64,000 bases of DNA from Bradyrhizobium sp. CCBAU 53421 (GTDB lineage Bacteria > Pseudomonadota > Alphaproteobacteria > Rhizobiales > Xanthobacteraceae), in NCBI RefSeq assembly GCF_015291625.1, contig NZ_CP030047.1:2356001-2420000 (forward strand), given 5' to 3'. Position numbers and translations under genes: made by a program. Below are positions 42,989-51,953 of this stretch, piece by piece. The notes under the pieces are model-generated. The model did no database searches, was not told the origin of the DNA, and was given only the letters and a program-made list of their open reading frames with translations. How positions within the stretch are numbered: the stretch's first letter is position 1; the number at the start of each line of letters is the position of its first letter.

Positions 42989-44629
42989 GTGACGATAGCC
43001 CATCCCGATAACATCAGCGTCAAGCCGGCCCGTTCGCGCGCGCCGGATTGGCGCGGCGTCATCGCCGTGATGGCCGCCATGACCGCGATGCGGCTGGTCT
43101 ATGCCCATGCGCTCGATCTGCGCACCGACGAGGCCTATTACTGGACCTGGTCGAAGGAGAACGTGCTGTCGTTCCTCGACCATCCCCCGATGGTCGCCTG
43201 GTTCATCCGTTTTGGGACCGCGATCCTCGGCGACAGCAATCTCGGCGTTCGCCTCGGTGGCATCGTGGCGATGCTGGCGACCCAGCTGCTGCTCGCCGAC
43301 ATCGTCCGCCGCGTGACATCGAATAATATCCGCGCGGTGATGCTGGCGCTGCTGCTGCCGGAGGCCGCGCTTTATTACGGGTTGTTAATGGCCAAGGTCG
43401 CGCCCGACACGGCGCTGATCCCGTTTTCGGCGGCGATGCTGTGGTCGCTGGTGCGGCTGGCGCAGAGCAATGACGGGCGCTGGTGGCTGGCCGCGGGGTT
43501 GTTCGCCGGGCTGTCGCTGCTGTCGAAATTCACCGCGATCATGTTCGCGCCGGCGGTGCTCGCCTTCGCGTTGGTGCCGGAATGGCGCTGGCGCTGGCTG
43601 TGCAGTCCGTATCCTTACGTTGCCGCGCTGATCGCGATCGTCGTGTTCTCGCCGGTCTTGATCTGGAATGCGGAGCACGACTGGGCTTCGTTCCGCTTCC
43701 AGGCGGTGCGCGCCACCGTCGAACGCGATCTCACCTTCCGCACGCTCGGTGAGTTCATCGGCATGCAGTTCGGCCTGGTCGGCTTCGTGCTGCTGCCGGT
43801 GACGCTGTTCGGGACAGTGCTGACGGCATGGCGCGGCTATGTCAGGCGCGAGCCGGTCGCGATCCTGCTGGCGACCGCGGTGCTGGTGCCGTTCATCTAT
43901 TTCCTCTGGAAGTCGCTGACCTTACGGGTCGGCGACACCTGGCCGATGTTCCTGTGGCCGGCGGGCTTTGCGGCCGTTGCCATCAACGTCACGAAGATGC
44001 CGTTCGAGGGCTGGTCGGTCGGGCTCGTCAAATCGACGGTCTCTTGGGCGCGGACTGCGATCACATCGGGCATCGTCTTCGTGGTCTGCGTCTTCCTTTA
44101 TTACATGTTCGCGCCGTGGAATCTGATCGGCCGTACCGATCCGATCGGCACCGAGGCGGGCTACGATGTGGTGGCCGCGCGCACTTTGGCGCAGGTGCAG
44201 GCGACCGGCGCGACCTGGGTCGCGACCACGGATTATCGCACCTACGCGATGCTGCGCTGGTTCTTGCGCGGACGGGTGCCGGTCGTCGAGGTCAACGAGC
44301 GCGGCCGCTTCCAGGGCTTTGCCGATCCCGGCATGAGCCAGATCCGCGATCACATCGGCATCTATGTCGGGCGCGAGCCCGAGAACAATCTACCGCTGTG
44401 GAGCGAGACGTCGGCGGTGCGCCAGCCGCTGGAGCGCGTGACGCGGAGCTGGCGCGGCATGGTGATGGACATCTATGCGCTGGAGAAGATCAGCGGCTGG
44501 ACGCCGGAGCTGTCGCCGCCGCCGGACACCACGTTCTTCCGCTGGCGCGTGCTGGCGATGCAGCTGGAGCCTTGCGAGATCACCTTCTCCCCTTGTGGGA
44601 GAAGGTGGCAGCCGAAGGCTGCCGGATGA
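42989..44629 (+). CDS. GT39/ArnT-like membrane glycosyltransferase (546 aa)
   Basis: Polytopic GT-C enzyme using polyprenyl-phosphate sugars to modify lipids, glycans or proteins on the periplasmic side. The catalytic Asp pair region LDLRTDEAYYWTW at about residues 42-54 is followed by FLDHPPMVAWF, both typical. About ten membrane helices follow and then a short periplasmic domain. The start is GTG at 42989 with no clear ribosome site. The last 16 codons, from 44581, run into a palindromic repeat, which supplies the terminal peptide (SPCGRRWQPKAAG) and the stop. The original C-terminus was probably near residue 530. Confidence 0.88.
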   Translation: MTIAHPDNISVKPARSRAPDWRGVIAVMAAMTAMRLVYAHALDLRTDEAYYWTWSKENVLSFLDHPPMVAWFIRFGTAILGDSNLGVRLGGIVAMLATQLLLADIVRRVTSNNIRAVMLALLLPEAALYYGLLMAKVAPDTALIPFSAAMLWSLVRLAQSNDGRWWLAAGLFAGLSLLSKFTAIMFAPAVLAFALVPEWRWRWLCSPYPYVAALIAIVVFSPVLIWNAEHDWASFRFQAVRATVERDLTFRTLGEFIGMQFGLVGFVLLPVTLFGTVLTAWRGYVRREPVAILLATAVLVPFIYFLWKSLTLRVGDTWPMFLWPAGFAAVAINVTKMPFEGWSVGLVKSTVSWARTAITSGIVFVVCVFLYYMFAPWNLIGRTDPIGTEAGYDVVAARTLAQVQATGATWVATTDYRTYAMLRWFLRGRVPVVEVNERGRFQGFADPGMSQIRDHIGIYVGREPENNLPLWSETSAVRQPLERVTRSWRGMVMDIYALEKISGWTPELSPPPDTTFFRWRVLAMQLEPCEITFSPCGRRWQPKAAG

Positions 44630-44732
44630 GGGGTATATCTTGCGCGGGAGAGCTGCGCGTGGAGAGAAACCCCTCACCCAAGCGAGCTTGTGACAAGCAG
44701 CTGCGCTGCCCTCTCCCACAAGGGGAGAGGGC
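44581..44732. repeat. 152-bp palindromic element overlapping a gene end
   Basis: Left hairpin CACCTTCTCCC / GGGAGAAGGTG (44581-44607) with loop CTTGT; right hairpin GCCCTCTCCC / GGGAGAGGGC (44708-44732) with loop ACAAG. The outer parts are roughly complementary to each other, and inner TGAGGGGT (44627-44634) pairs with ACCCCTCA (44669-44676). It contains the last 49 bases of the GT39 gene and lies before the convergent YcjF-like gene stop. Confidence 0.85.
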
Positions 44733-44771
44733 GCAACAATGGGCGCCGCTTTGGGCGGAAAATACGTAGAG

Positions 44772-45803
44772 CTATTCCTCTTCCTCGCGCTTGCGGATCA
44801 GGTCTTTCGCCAGATCGGTGAGGGCCGGGCGGGGCAGGGCGTTGAAGGGAAGCGGACGGGTCACGTCGATGGCGGCGAGGCCGAGGCGGGCGGTTAGCAG
44901 GCCGTTGAGCATGCCTTCGCCGAGACGTTGCGAGAGTTTTGCCGCGATGCCGTGGCCGAGCATCTGCTGGATCAGGCTGTCACTTGCCGCCATGCCGCCG
45001 GTGATCGCCAGATGCGCGATGACGTGGCGCAGCAGGCGGATCATGCCGAGCGCGCCGGGCCGGCCGCCATAGAGCCGCGCCAGCTGGCGGATCATCCGCA
45101 AGCTCGCCACGAACACGAACAGCACGTCGAACAGCGCGCGCGGGCTGACCGCGGTGACGACCGAGACGCGCTGCGCTGCCGTCGACACCAGCCGCCGCGC
45201 CTCCTCGTCGAGCGGCGTCATCAATTCGCGCTCGGCGAGGCGGATCATGTCGGCGCCGTCGATGATGTCGTCGGTGTGGCTCTGCAGCGCGCTGCGGGCG
45301 CGGGCGAGCTGCGGGGTCCGATGCGCAAGCTTGAGCAGGTCGGCAACAACAGCCCGGCTCGCGGCGCGGTCGTCGCTGATCAGCACTTCCGCGGCGCGCA
45401 GATGCAGCTTCTCGATGGTCGCAAGCCGCGCCAGGCCGACCAGCTCGCGCGTCGTGACGACGGCCAGCGCCACCGTGGCGATGAGCGCGAGCCCCAGCCC
45501 GAGAACGCCGAGACCTTCATTGCGCGCGAACAGATCCTCGACCAGGTTGATGACGCCGAGCCCGCTGCCGAGCACTACGAGGCCCGCGACCGAGCTCCAG
45601 AACAGAGTGCCCCAGCGGAAGCCGCGGCGCGCCGGCAGCAGCGGCATATCGACCGGGACCGGGAGCTGTGCGGGTTCGGCCTCCGGCACGATCTGGATCG
45701 TGCCGCGGGTGAGGCGGCCGGCCTCGTCCGGATCCATCACGACTACGCCGGGATCGTCGAGCTTGAACGTCGCCGGCCGCCGCGGGGGCGTCTTCTCGTT
45801 CAT
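44772..45803 (-). CDS. YcjF-family (TIGR01620/DUF697) membrane protein (343 aa)
   Basis: Two hydrophobic helices near residues 70-125 (FWSSVVGLVVLGSGLGVINL, LGLGLALIATVALAVVTT) separate a Pro-rich cytoplasmic N-terminus from a helical DUF697 domain with a further hydrophobic segment (AHLAITGGMAASDSL). It overlaps the upstream YcjX-like GTPase gene by 4 bp (ATGA), the standard pair in Gram-negative bacteria. Function is unsettled; the E. coli homologues are envelope-stress associated. It ends in acidic residues EEEE. Confidence 0.9.
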   Translation of the reverse strand: MNEKTPPRRPATFKLDDPGVVVMDPDEAGRLTRGTIQIVPEAEPAQLPVPVDMPLLPARRGFRWGTLFWSSVAGLVVLGSGLGVINLVEDLFARNEGLGVLGLGLALIATVALAVVTTRELVGLARLATIEKLHLRAAEVLISDDRAASRAVVADLLKLAHRTPQLARARSALQSHTDDIIDGADMIRLAERELMTPLDEEARRLVSTAAQRVSVVTAVSPRALFDVLFVFVASLRMIRQLARLYGGRPGALGMIRLLRHVIAHLAITGGMAASDSLIQQMLGHGIAAKLSQRLGEGMLNGLLTARLGLAAIDVTRPLPFNALPRPALTDLAKDLIRKREEEE

Positions 45804-47263
45804 TGCAGTTTGTCTCCGATCAGGAACTGGAGAGCGCGGTCAAGGCGGATGTGAGGCAGCGTCGGCTCCGCATCGCCGTTTCGTTCCAGTTTCGGCGGGC
45901 GGAAGCGCAGGAAGCGATAGTCGGCGGCCTCGGCGCCCGAGCTGGAAAGGCCGCGGAATCCGCCGTTGAACAGCTCCTCCGGATTGTCGGGCAGATCGCC
46001 GGGAAAGGTCGCGACCTCGGTCTCGCCGTCGAGCCGCTCGCCATTGGCGAACTCGCCCGGCGCCGGTGTGCCGAGGATCGATGGCAGCCGGTCGCGGCCG
46101 CGTTGTACCTGCGCCTCGCGCGTGGCGCGCACCGCGGCGAGCGCCACCACGTCGATGGCGGCGCCGGCATATTCGGCGCGCTCGGCGGCCCTGGCCACGA
46201 TCCGGCGCAGCACGGCCTCCAGCCGGTCGTGGCTCTGGTGGTGCAGATGGTCGGCCTTGGTCGCCGCGAACAGGATGCGGTCGATGCGCGGCCGGAACAG
46301 CGTGCTGAGGATCGTGCTGCGGCCGATCCGGAAGCAGTCGAGGATGCCGGCCAGCGCCGCCTCGAGGTCGTGCAGCGCCTCGGGGCCGGCATTGAACGCG
46401 GCGAGCGCATCGGCGAGCACGATCTGGCGGTCGAGCCGCGCGAAGTGATCGCGGAAGAATGGTCGCACCACGACGTCCTTGTAGGCCTCGTAGCGCCGCC
46501 GCATCATCGCCCACAGCGAGCCGTCGGGCGCGCTGCCGTCCACCGGCACGTCGAGCGGCGCGAAGGTCAGTGCCGGCGTATCGGCGAGGTTGCCCGGCAT
46601 CAGGAAGCGGCCGGGCGGCAGCAGGCTCATCGCGAAGCGCTCGTCGCGGCAGGCGCGCAGATAATCGGTGAACAATCTTGCTTCGGTGCGCGCGGCCTGC
46701 TCGTCCTCCTTGGCCTCAGGCTTCAGCGTTGCCAGATGCGCGTGCCAGGGCGCCGCGAGCTTGGCGCGGAGCGGCTCGCGCGACAAGGCAAGGCTCTCCG
46801 CCGACCATTGCTCGTAGCTCTTGTTGAGCAGCGGCAGGTCGAGCAGCCACTCGCCGGGATAGTCGACGATGTCGAGGGTCAGCGTGCGGTCCGCGCCATT
46901 TTGCCGCTGATACTCGATCGCGAGCCTGAGCTCGGAGATGTCGGTGGTCGAGTTCGGCCAGCTCCGCTCCTCGATCAGGGTGCGGACATGATTCTCATAG
47001 GCAAAGCGCGGCACCGCATCGTCCGGCTGCGGCGCGAGATAGGCGCGTGCGATCCGTCCCGAGCCATAGGCCTCGAATACCGGGAAGCGGCCGCCGCGGG
47101 TCAGGCCGTGCACCAGCGCGGTGATGAACACGGTCTTGCCGGCGCGCGACAGGCCGGTGACGCCGAGCCGCACCGTCGGCTTGAGCAAACCCTCGCCATA
47201 GTCGAGCAATGCCCGCGCCGAGAGACGCGCTTCCTCGACGATATCTCGAAAACTGGGGGGCAT
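45800..47263 (-). CDS. YcjX-family P-loop GTPase-like protein (487 aa)
   Basis: DUF463/YcjX ATPase or GTPase. Walker A is GLSRAGKT at residues 37-44 and a Walker-B/switch-like DIVDYPGEWLLDLPLL follows near 128-143. The remainder is the characteristic long YcjX domain (LLPPGRFLMPGNL, FAATKADHLHHQSHDRLE). The ATKAD is the G4-like base motif. Translationally coupled by ATGA to the membrane partner gene. Start at 47263 (MPPSFRDIVEEARLS). Nearby hlyIII-like gene is divergent. Confidence 0.92.
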   Translation of the reverse strand: MPPSFRDIVEEARLSARALLDYGEGLLKPTVRLGVTGLSRAGKTVFITALVHGLTRGGRFPVFEAYGSGRIARAYLAPQPDDAVPRFAYENHVRTLIEERSWPNSTTDISELRLAIEYQRQNGADRTLTLDIVDYPGEWLLDLPLLNKSYEQWSAESLALSREPLRAKLAAPWHAHLATLKPEAKEDEQAARTEARLFTDYLRACRDERFAMSLLPPGRFLMPGNLADTPALTFAPLDVPVDGSAPDGSLWAMMRRRYEAYKDVVVRPFFRDHFARLDRQIVLADALAAFNAGPEALHDLEAALAGILDCFRIGRSTILSTLFRPRIDRILFAATKADHLHHQSHDRLEAVLRRIVARAAERAEYAGAAIDVVALAAVRATREAQVQRGRDRLPSILGTPAPGEFANGERLDGETEVATFPGDLPDNPEELFNGGFRGLSSSGAEAADYRFLRFRPPKLERNGDAEPTLPHIRLDRALQFLIGDKLQ

Positions 47264-47460
47264 GGAGGGTTAACGATAAACCCGGCAGGAGGGACCCAAA
47301 GGGGCGGGCGATCTCCCGCAAGGTGGCGATTATCGGGCCAAAATCAAGCTTCACATTTCCGGCGCCTTTGCAGGCGAGGGATTGCAAGGGGATTGCAAGG
47401 GGATTGAACGCATCACGCCACCCGCGCTACCCATAGTCCAACGGCCCCCAGGAAGCCTGC

Positions 47461-48156
47461 ATGACGGTCTTTCGCCTGAAGCAACTTGCCTCGTCCTCGA
47501 TCCACGCGGCCGGCGCCGCGCTGTGGAACTACGACCGTGCCGAGCTGATCGCCGACGGCGTCGTTCATCTTGTCGGCGTCGCTTTCGGGCTGGTTGCCGC
47601 CACCGCGCTGATCGTGCTGACCGCGGTTTATGCCGGCCCGTTCGACGTTGCCGTGGTGTCGGTCTATGTCGCGGGCTTGCTCGCGATGCTGACGCTGTCG
47701 GCGACCTATAATCTGTGGCCGGTGTCGCGCGCCAAATGGGTGCTGCGGCGCTTCGACCATTCCGCGATCTATCTGTTGATCGCCGCGACCTATACACCGT
47801 TCATCGTGGAACTGAAGGACAGCTATTTCGCGATCGCGCTGCTCGTCGGCGTGTGGTGTGTCGCGATCGTCGGCATCTGGCTGAAGCTGCGCTACCCCGG
47901 CCGCTTCGACCGGCTCTCGATCGGGCTCTATCTCGCGATGGGCTGGAGCGGCATCATGCTCTACGACCGCGTCGTGAAGGCGCTGCCGGCGATGGCGCTC
48001 GGGTTCGTGCTGGCGGGCGGCATTCTCTACAGCCTGGGGGTGATTTTCCACTCCTGGCGGCGGCTGCGCTTCCAGAACGCGATCTGGCACTGCTTCGTGC
48101 TGCTCGGGGCCGCCTGCCACTATACGGCCGTGTTCGACGTCGTGCTGGCGAGCTGA
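47461..48156 (+). CDS. haemolysin III/PAQR-family membrane protein (231 aa)
   Basis: Seven-helix membrane protein of the HlyIII/YqfA family. The metal-site signature residues are visible: ADGVVHLVGV in helix 1, SATYNLWP in helix 2, RRFDHSAIYLLIAATYTPF between helices, and IWHCFVLLGAACHY in helix 7 with two His. PAQR relatives bind zinc and act as hydrolases or receptors; bacterial function is uncertain. No operon partner; the YcjX pair is divergent and a repeat follows. Confidence 0.9.
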   Translation: MTVFRLKQLASSSIHAAGAALWNYDRAELIADGVVHLVGVAFGLVAATALIVLTAVYAGPFDVAVVSVYVAGLLAMLTLSATYNLWPVSRAKWVLRRFDHSAIYLLIAATYTPFIVELKDSYFAIALLVGVWCVAIVGIWLKLRYPGRFDRLSIGLYLAMGWSGIMLYDRVVKALPAMALGFVLAGGILYSLGVIFHSWRRLRFQNAIWHCFVLLGAACHYTAVFDVVLAS

Positions 48157-48213
48157 AGTTCTCGCCATCTGCGGCGGATGAGCTATCATGATCCTTGGCT
48201 CGCCCGCTCTCTC

Positions 48214-48306
48214 CCGTCTTCCTGAGGAGCGCGTACGCGCGTCTCGAAGGGTCGACGCCACCAGCCGGGCCGTGCATCCTTCGAGACGCGCTCCTCAGGA
48301 TGACGG
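48214..48306. repeat. intergenic inverted repeat with core CCACCAGCCGGGCCGT (copy 1)
   Basis: Left end CCGTCTTCCTGAGGAGCGCG and right end complementary to CCGTCATCCTGAGGAGCGCG pair with one mismatch; TCTCGAAGG pairs with CCTTCGAGA, with TACGCGCG extra on the left. The central core GCCACCAGCCGGGCCGT is shared with copy 2 at 53737-53840. Between the HlyIII and SDR genes. Confidence 0.85.
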
Positions 48307-48363
48307 GCGGCGCACACGGTGAGCAAAGCGAAGTGTGCAAGCAAAGATATCGGGAGGATGGCC

Positions 48364-49158
48364 ATGCAGGTGGCAGGTAAAGTCGTGGTGGTCACCGGCG
48401 GTGGCAATGGCATTGGCAAGGCGCTGTGCGAGGCGTTCCACGCCGCGGGCGCATCCAAGGTCGTGGTGGTCGACCTCGATCATGCGGCGGCCGAGAAGGT
48501 CGCGGCCTCGGTCGGCGGCGCCGCCTTCAAGTGCGATGTCGGGCAGGAGAAGAACATCCTGCACGTGATCGACGAGACCGAGCGCATGTTCGGCCCGATC
48601 GCGCTGTTCTGCTCCAATGCCGGCATCGGCGGCGGCTTCGATCCGCTGTCGAAAAATGCCGGCGGCACCTCGGACGAGCCGTGGTCGCGAAGCTGGGCGA
48701 TCCATGTGATGGCGCATGTCTATGCCGCGCGGCATCTGGTGCCGCGCATGAAGGCGCGCGGCGGCGGTTATTTCCTCAACACGATCTCCGCCGCGGGCCT
48801 GTTGTCGCAGGTCGGCAGCCCAGCCTATTCGACCACCAAGCACGCCGCGGTCGGCTTTGCGGAGAACCTCGCTATCTCGCATCGTGCCGACAACATCAAG
48901 GTCTCGATCCTCTGCCCGCAAGGCGTCGATACCAACATGCTGCGCTCGATCCCGAAGGGCCCGCAATCCGGCGACGGCGATCTCACGGCGGAGCAGGTCG
49001 CGCAGGATGCGCTCAAGGGGATCGAGCAGGAGACCTTCCTGATCCTGCCGCACCCGCAGGTGCTCGGCTACATGCGCAAGAAGACCGAGAACTACGACCG
49101 CTGGATCGGCGGCATGGCCAAGATCCAGGCCAAGATGCGGGAGAGTTACGGGAAGTGA
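48364..49158 (+). CDS. short-chain dehydrogenase/reductase (264 aa)
   Basis: Classical SDR. Cofactor motif TGGGNGIGK at residues 9-17, the Asp after the second strand (VVDLDH) suggests NAD(H) preference, SNAGIGGG is the NNAG-type motif, and the catalytic Tyr-Lys pair is YSTTK with preceding Ser in ISAAG. The ATG at 48364 has GGGAGG 6 bases upstream; an in-frame ATG at 48358 abuts that site directly and is unlikely. Substrate unknown; it is followed by the first copy of a 190-bp repeat. Confidence 0.88.
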   Translation: MQVAGKVVVVTGGGNGIGKALCEAFHAAGASKVVVVDLDHAAAEKVAASVGGAAFKCDVGQEKNILHVIDETERMFGPIALFCSNAGIGGGFDPLSKNAGGTSDEPWSRSWAIHVMAHVYAARHLVPRMKARGGGYFLNTISAAGLLSQVGSPAYSTTKHAAVGFAENLAISHRADNIKVSILCPQGVDTNMLRSIPKGPQSGDGDLTAEQVAQDALKGIEQETFLILPHPQVLGYMRKKTENYDRWIGGMAKIQAKMRESYGK

Positions 49159-49198
49159 CTCGCTGGCCAGACTGGCCGCGCATGTCGTTGCGATGTGA

Positions 49199-49388
49199 GG
49201 TGAGCACGCCAGTCAGGCTCCCTCCCCCCTTGCGGGGGAGGGCTGGGGAGAGGGGTAAGCCCCGGGCGAGATGATTGATCGAAGCGTCGCGATGGCAGTC
49301 TCGGTCGCGCGCCGTTAAGATTGAAATGAGAGAGCACCCGTGTGGCACCCCTCTCCCTAGCCCTCCCCCGCAAGGGGGGAGGGAACCC
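49199..49388. repeat. 190-bp palindromic element, copy 1 of 2
   Basis: Inverted 37-bp arms at 49220-49256 and 49347-49383 match with one mismatch (left arm begins CCCTCCCCCCTTGCGGGGGA; right arm starts ACCCCTCTCCCTAGCCCTCC). Each arm also folds on itself (CCCTCCCCC/GGGGGAGGG). The unit starts GGTGAGCACGC and ends GGGAACCC. An almost full-length copy in the same orientation lies at 51671-51862. Confidence 0.9.
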
Positions 49389-49425
49389 TTCCGCCGGTGC
49401 CATCCTCACTTGTGTGTGCGCAATC

Positions 49426-50046
49426 TCACTCCTTCGCGAGTTGCGCGATCCTGTCCCGCAGATAGGCGTCCATCAAATCGGGCGCCGAGGCGCTGAACAT
49501 CCTGATGCGGCCGGTGTGCAGCAGCAGCAAGAGGCCGGTCGCGTGCGCGAAGCAGTCCACCATCACCGTGTTCGCCTTCTGCCTCGATGTGCCGAGCGCC
49601 TCGGCGGCTTCCGCGATCGGATGCAGCGCGGCCTCCAGTGCGGCGTTCAGTTCGTGGTCGCGGTCGTGACCGAGCCCGGCCGGCTTCATGCCGCCGCGGA
49701 ATAGATAGAAGCCGAGATCGAGATCGCGCGGGTGGTCCGCGTAATAGCGGAAGAACGCCATGCCCGCGGCGTGCAGCTTCTGTTTGGCGCCGCGCGTCGT
49801 CACGACCGCCGCGCTGACGGCTTCGCCGAGCGCGGCCAGCGACTGCCGCAGCACCTCGGCATAGATCGCTTCCTTGGAATCGAAGTGGAAGTACAGCGCC
49901 GCCGGGGTGTAGCCGGCCCGGGTCGCGATCGCCCGCAGGCTCGCGCCTTCGAGGCCTTCCTCGGCGAATACGCTGCGTGCTGCATCGAGGATCAGCTCCC
50001 GCTTGAGGCGGCTGACCGCTTCCTTCCTGCTCTCGCGCATCTGCAT
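49426..50046 (-). CDS. TetR-family regulator (206 aa)
   Basis: N-terminal helix-turn-helix (ILDAARSVFAEEGLEGASL, IATRAGYTPAALYFHFDSKE) with the usual YFHF recognition end, then a C-terminal ligand domain (FFRYYADHPRDLDLGFYLF). It is divergent from the HpaB/AbfD-like flavoprotein gene with 87 bp between, so it probably represses that gene. Starts at ATG 50046 or 50040. Both genes lie between two copies of the 190-bp repeat. Confidence 0.9.
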   Translation of the reverse strand: MQMRESRKEAVSRLKRELILDAARSVFAEEGLEGASLRAIATRAGYTPAALYFHFDSKEAIYAEVLRQSLAALGEAVSAAVVTTRGAKQKLHAAGMAFFRYYADHPRDLDLGFYLFRGGMKPAGLGHDRDHELNAALEAALHPIAEAAEALGTSRQKANTVMVDCFAHATGLLLLLHTGRIRMFSASAPDLMDAYLRDRIAQLAKE

Positions 50047-50079
50047 GTTCGGGGGCGAATCCGTTCTTGACTCAATTCA

Positions 50080-50113
50080 AACAGCGTCAGATAATTTAAC
50101 AGCGTTAGAATAA
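50080..50113. promoter_or_regulatory. candidate TetR operator: tandem AACAGCGT(C/T)AGA
   Basis: Units AACAGCGTCAGATAA (50080-50094) and AACAGCGTTAGAATAA (50098-50113) are direct repeats 18 bp apart, in the divergent tetR/HpaB-like region. TetR proteins usually bind palindromes, so this may be two half-sites on one face of the helix or part of a promoter. Confidence 0.4.
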
Positions 50114-50133
50114 ATGAGCAAGGGAGAAGCGCC

Positions 50134-51675
50134 ATGCTGATGACGGCCGCGGACTACCGGGAATCCCTGCGCCGCTACAAGCCGCGTGTGTTCGTCAACG
50201 GCGAGGCGGTGGCGAGCGTCGCTGACGAGCCGTTGCTGGCGCCGGGCGTGGCGGGTGTCGGCGTCACCTACGATTTCGCGCATCGCGCCGAGCACGCGCC
50301 GATCATGACGGCGCGGCAGGGCACCTCGGGCAAGACGGTCAACCGCATGCTGCACATCAATGAGAGCTCGCAGGACCTGCTCTACAAGCTCGAGGCGGTG
50401 CGGCTGGTGTGCCGGACGTCGGGCTGCGCGCAGCGCTATCTCACCCACGATGCGCTGAACGGTCTCTATCAGGTGACCAGGCTGACCGACGATCGCCATG
50501 GCACCGACTACAGCCAGCGCTTCCTCAATTATCTGCACGAGGTGCAGGACCAGGACCTGACGCTCGGCGTCGCCATGACCGATGCCAAGGGCGACCGTTC
50601 CAAGCGGCCGGGCCTGCAGGCCAACCCGGACGTCTACGTCCATATCAAGGAGCGCCGCCCCGAAGGCATCGTGATCCGCGGCACCAAGGCGATCGTCACC
50701 GGCGCGCCCTACATGCACGAATTCCTGGTCATGCCGTGCCGTACCCATGTGCCCGATGACAGGGATTTTGCGGTCTGTTGCGCCGTGCCGGTCGACGCGC
50801 CCGGCGTCACCATCGTCGCGCGCCCGGCGGGCCGGCCCGGCGATGCATCGGCGAAATTCTCGGCGAAGTATGGCCAGTCGGTCGGCGTCGTTGTCTTCGA
50901 CGACGTGTTCGTGCCGCATGACCGCGTCTTCCTCGCCGGCGAGACCGAGGAGGGCGGTGTCCTCACCACGTTCTACGCCACGCATCACCGCCATTCCTGC
51001 ATCGGCGCGCGCGCCGGTTTCGGCGATCTGTTGATCGGCGCCGGCGCGCTGATGATCGAGGCCAACGGGCTCGATGCCGAGAAGCACGCCCATATCCGCG
51101 AGGCGATGGTCGAACTGATCACCATCACCGAGAGCTTCTATGCCTGCGGCGTCGCCTCCTCGGTCTATTGCACCAGGGATCCGGCCGGCTCGGTGATGCC
51201 GGATGCGGTGTTCTCCAACATCGGCAAGCTGCTGCTGGCGACCAAGATCTACGACATGCACCGCGTCGCGCATTACGTCTCCGGCGGCCTGATCGTGGCA
51301 CTGCCGGGCCCCGACGAGGACCACAATCCGGAGACCCGCGCCTCGCTCGCCGCCGTGATGGGCGGACGGCCGGATATTCCGGCCGAGCAGCGCGCCGAGG
51401 TGGCGCGGCTGATCGAGGACCTCACGGTCTCGCACGAAGCCGGCTGGTACTCGGTGATCTCGTTGCACGGCGGCGGCTCGCCGGAAGCGATGAAGCGCGA
51501 GATCTGGCGCAACTATCCGGTGATGGAGAAGGCCGAGTTGGTCGAGAATCTGCTCGGCCGCGGCCTTGTCGATGAGGGACAGCGGGTCTCGAAGCAGCCC
51601 GGCCGCTGCTGCGCCACCGGCTGCGAGGTGCCGGCGCCGTCAGCGGCCGCGCTGGAGCCCGCGCTCGTCAGGTGA
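50134..51675 (+). CDS. HpaB/AbfD-superfamily flavoprotein (513 aa)
   Basis: Belongs to the superfamily holding 4-hydroxyphenylacetate 3-monooxygenase (FADH2-dependent) and 4-hydroxybutyryl-CoA dehydratase. Helical N-terminal domain (MTAADYRESLRRYKPRVFVN), beta domain with FDDVFVPHDRVFL, and C-terminal helices. C93 and C98, with H284-H287 and C289, lie in the regions where AbfD holds its [4Fe-4S] cluster, but the spacing differs from what I recall. A Cys-rich tail (C492, C493, C497 in GRCCATGCEVP) is unusual. No flavin reductase is adjacent. Likely controlled by the divergent TetR gene. Its TGA stop is inside a 190-bp repeat. Confidence 0.85.
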   Translation: MLMTAADYRESLRRYKPRVFVNGEAVASVADEPLLAPGVAGVGVTYDFAHRAEHAPIMTARQGTSGKTVNRMLHINESSQDLLYKLEAVRLVCRTSGCAQRYLTHDALNGLYQVTRLTDDRHGTDYSQRFLNYLHEVQDQDLTLGVAMTDAKGDRSKRPGLQANPDVYVHIKERRPEGIVIRGTKAIVTGAPYMHEFLVMPCRTHVPDDRDFAVCCAVPVDAPGVTIVARPAGRPGDASAKFSAKYGQSVGVVVFDDVFVPHDRVFLAGETEEGGVLTTFYATHHRHSCIGARAGFGDLLIGAGALMIEANGLDAEKHAHIREAMVELITITESFYACGVASSVYCTRDPAGSVMPDAVFSNIGKLLLATKIYDMHRVAHYVSGGLIVALPGPDEDHNPETRASLAAVMGGRPDIPAEQRAEVARLIEDLTVSHEAGWYSVISLHGGGSPEAMKREIWRNYPVMEKAELVENLLGRGLVDEGQRVSKQPGRCCATGCEVPAPSAAALEPALVR

Positions 51676-51862
51676 GCACGCTATTCAGGCTCCCTCCCCC
51701 CTTGCGGGGGAGGGTTGGGGAGAGGGGTAAGCCCCGGGTGAGATGATTGACGTGAGTCTCGCTTTCGCAATCTCGATCGCGGTACGTTGAGACTTATGCC
51801 GAGAGAGCACGTCGTTTGGCACCCCTCTCCCTAGCCCTCCCCCGCAAGGGGGGAGGGAACCC
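51671..51862. repeat. 190-bp palindromic element, copy 2 of 2
   Basis: Arms at 51692-51728 and 51821-51857 pair with two mismatches and match copy 1 at 49199-49388, including the starting GGTGAGCACGC, the inner TAAGCCCCGGG, GAGATGATTGA and TGGCACCCC. Same orientation as copy 1. The middle 90 bp is more diverged. It contains the stop codon of the HpaB/AbfD-like gene (51673-51675). Confidence 0.9.
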
Positions 51863-51953
51863 AACCGCGAGCGCGTCCCTTACAATTGCGCCGAAATTGG
51901 ATTTCTTGCGCAGCTGACTGCTTCGCAAGCGATGATGGCAGTCGCGTTTGCCC

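Noticed and set aside
49199..51862. CRISPR-like or IS reading of the 190-bp duplicated elements
   Set aside because: Only two copies, 2.5 kb apart, with no spacers of equal size and no transposase frame inside; they are palindromic repeats.
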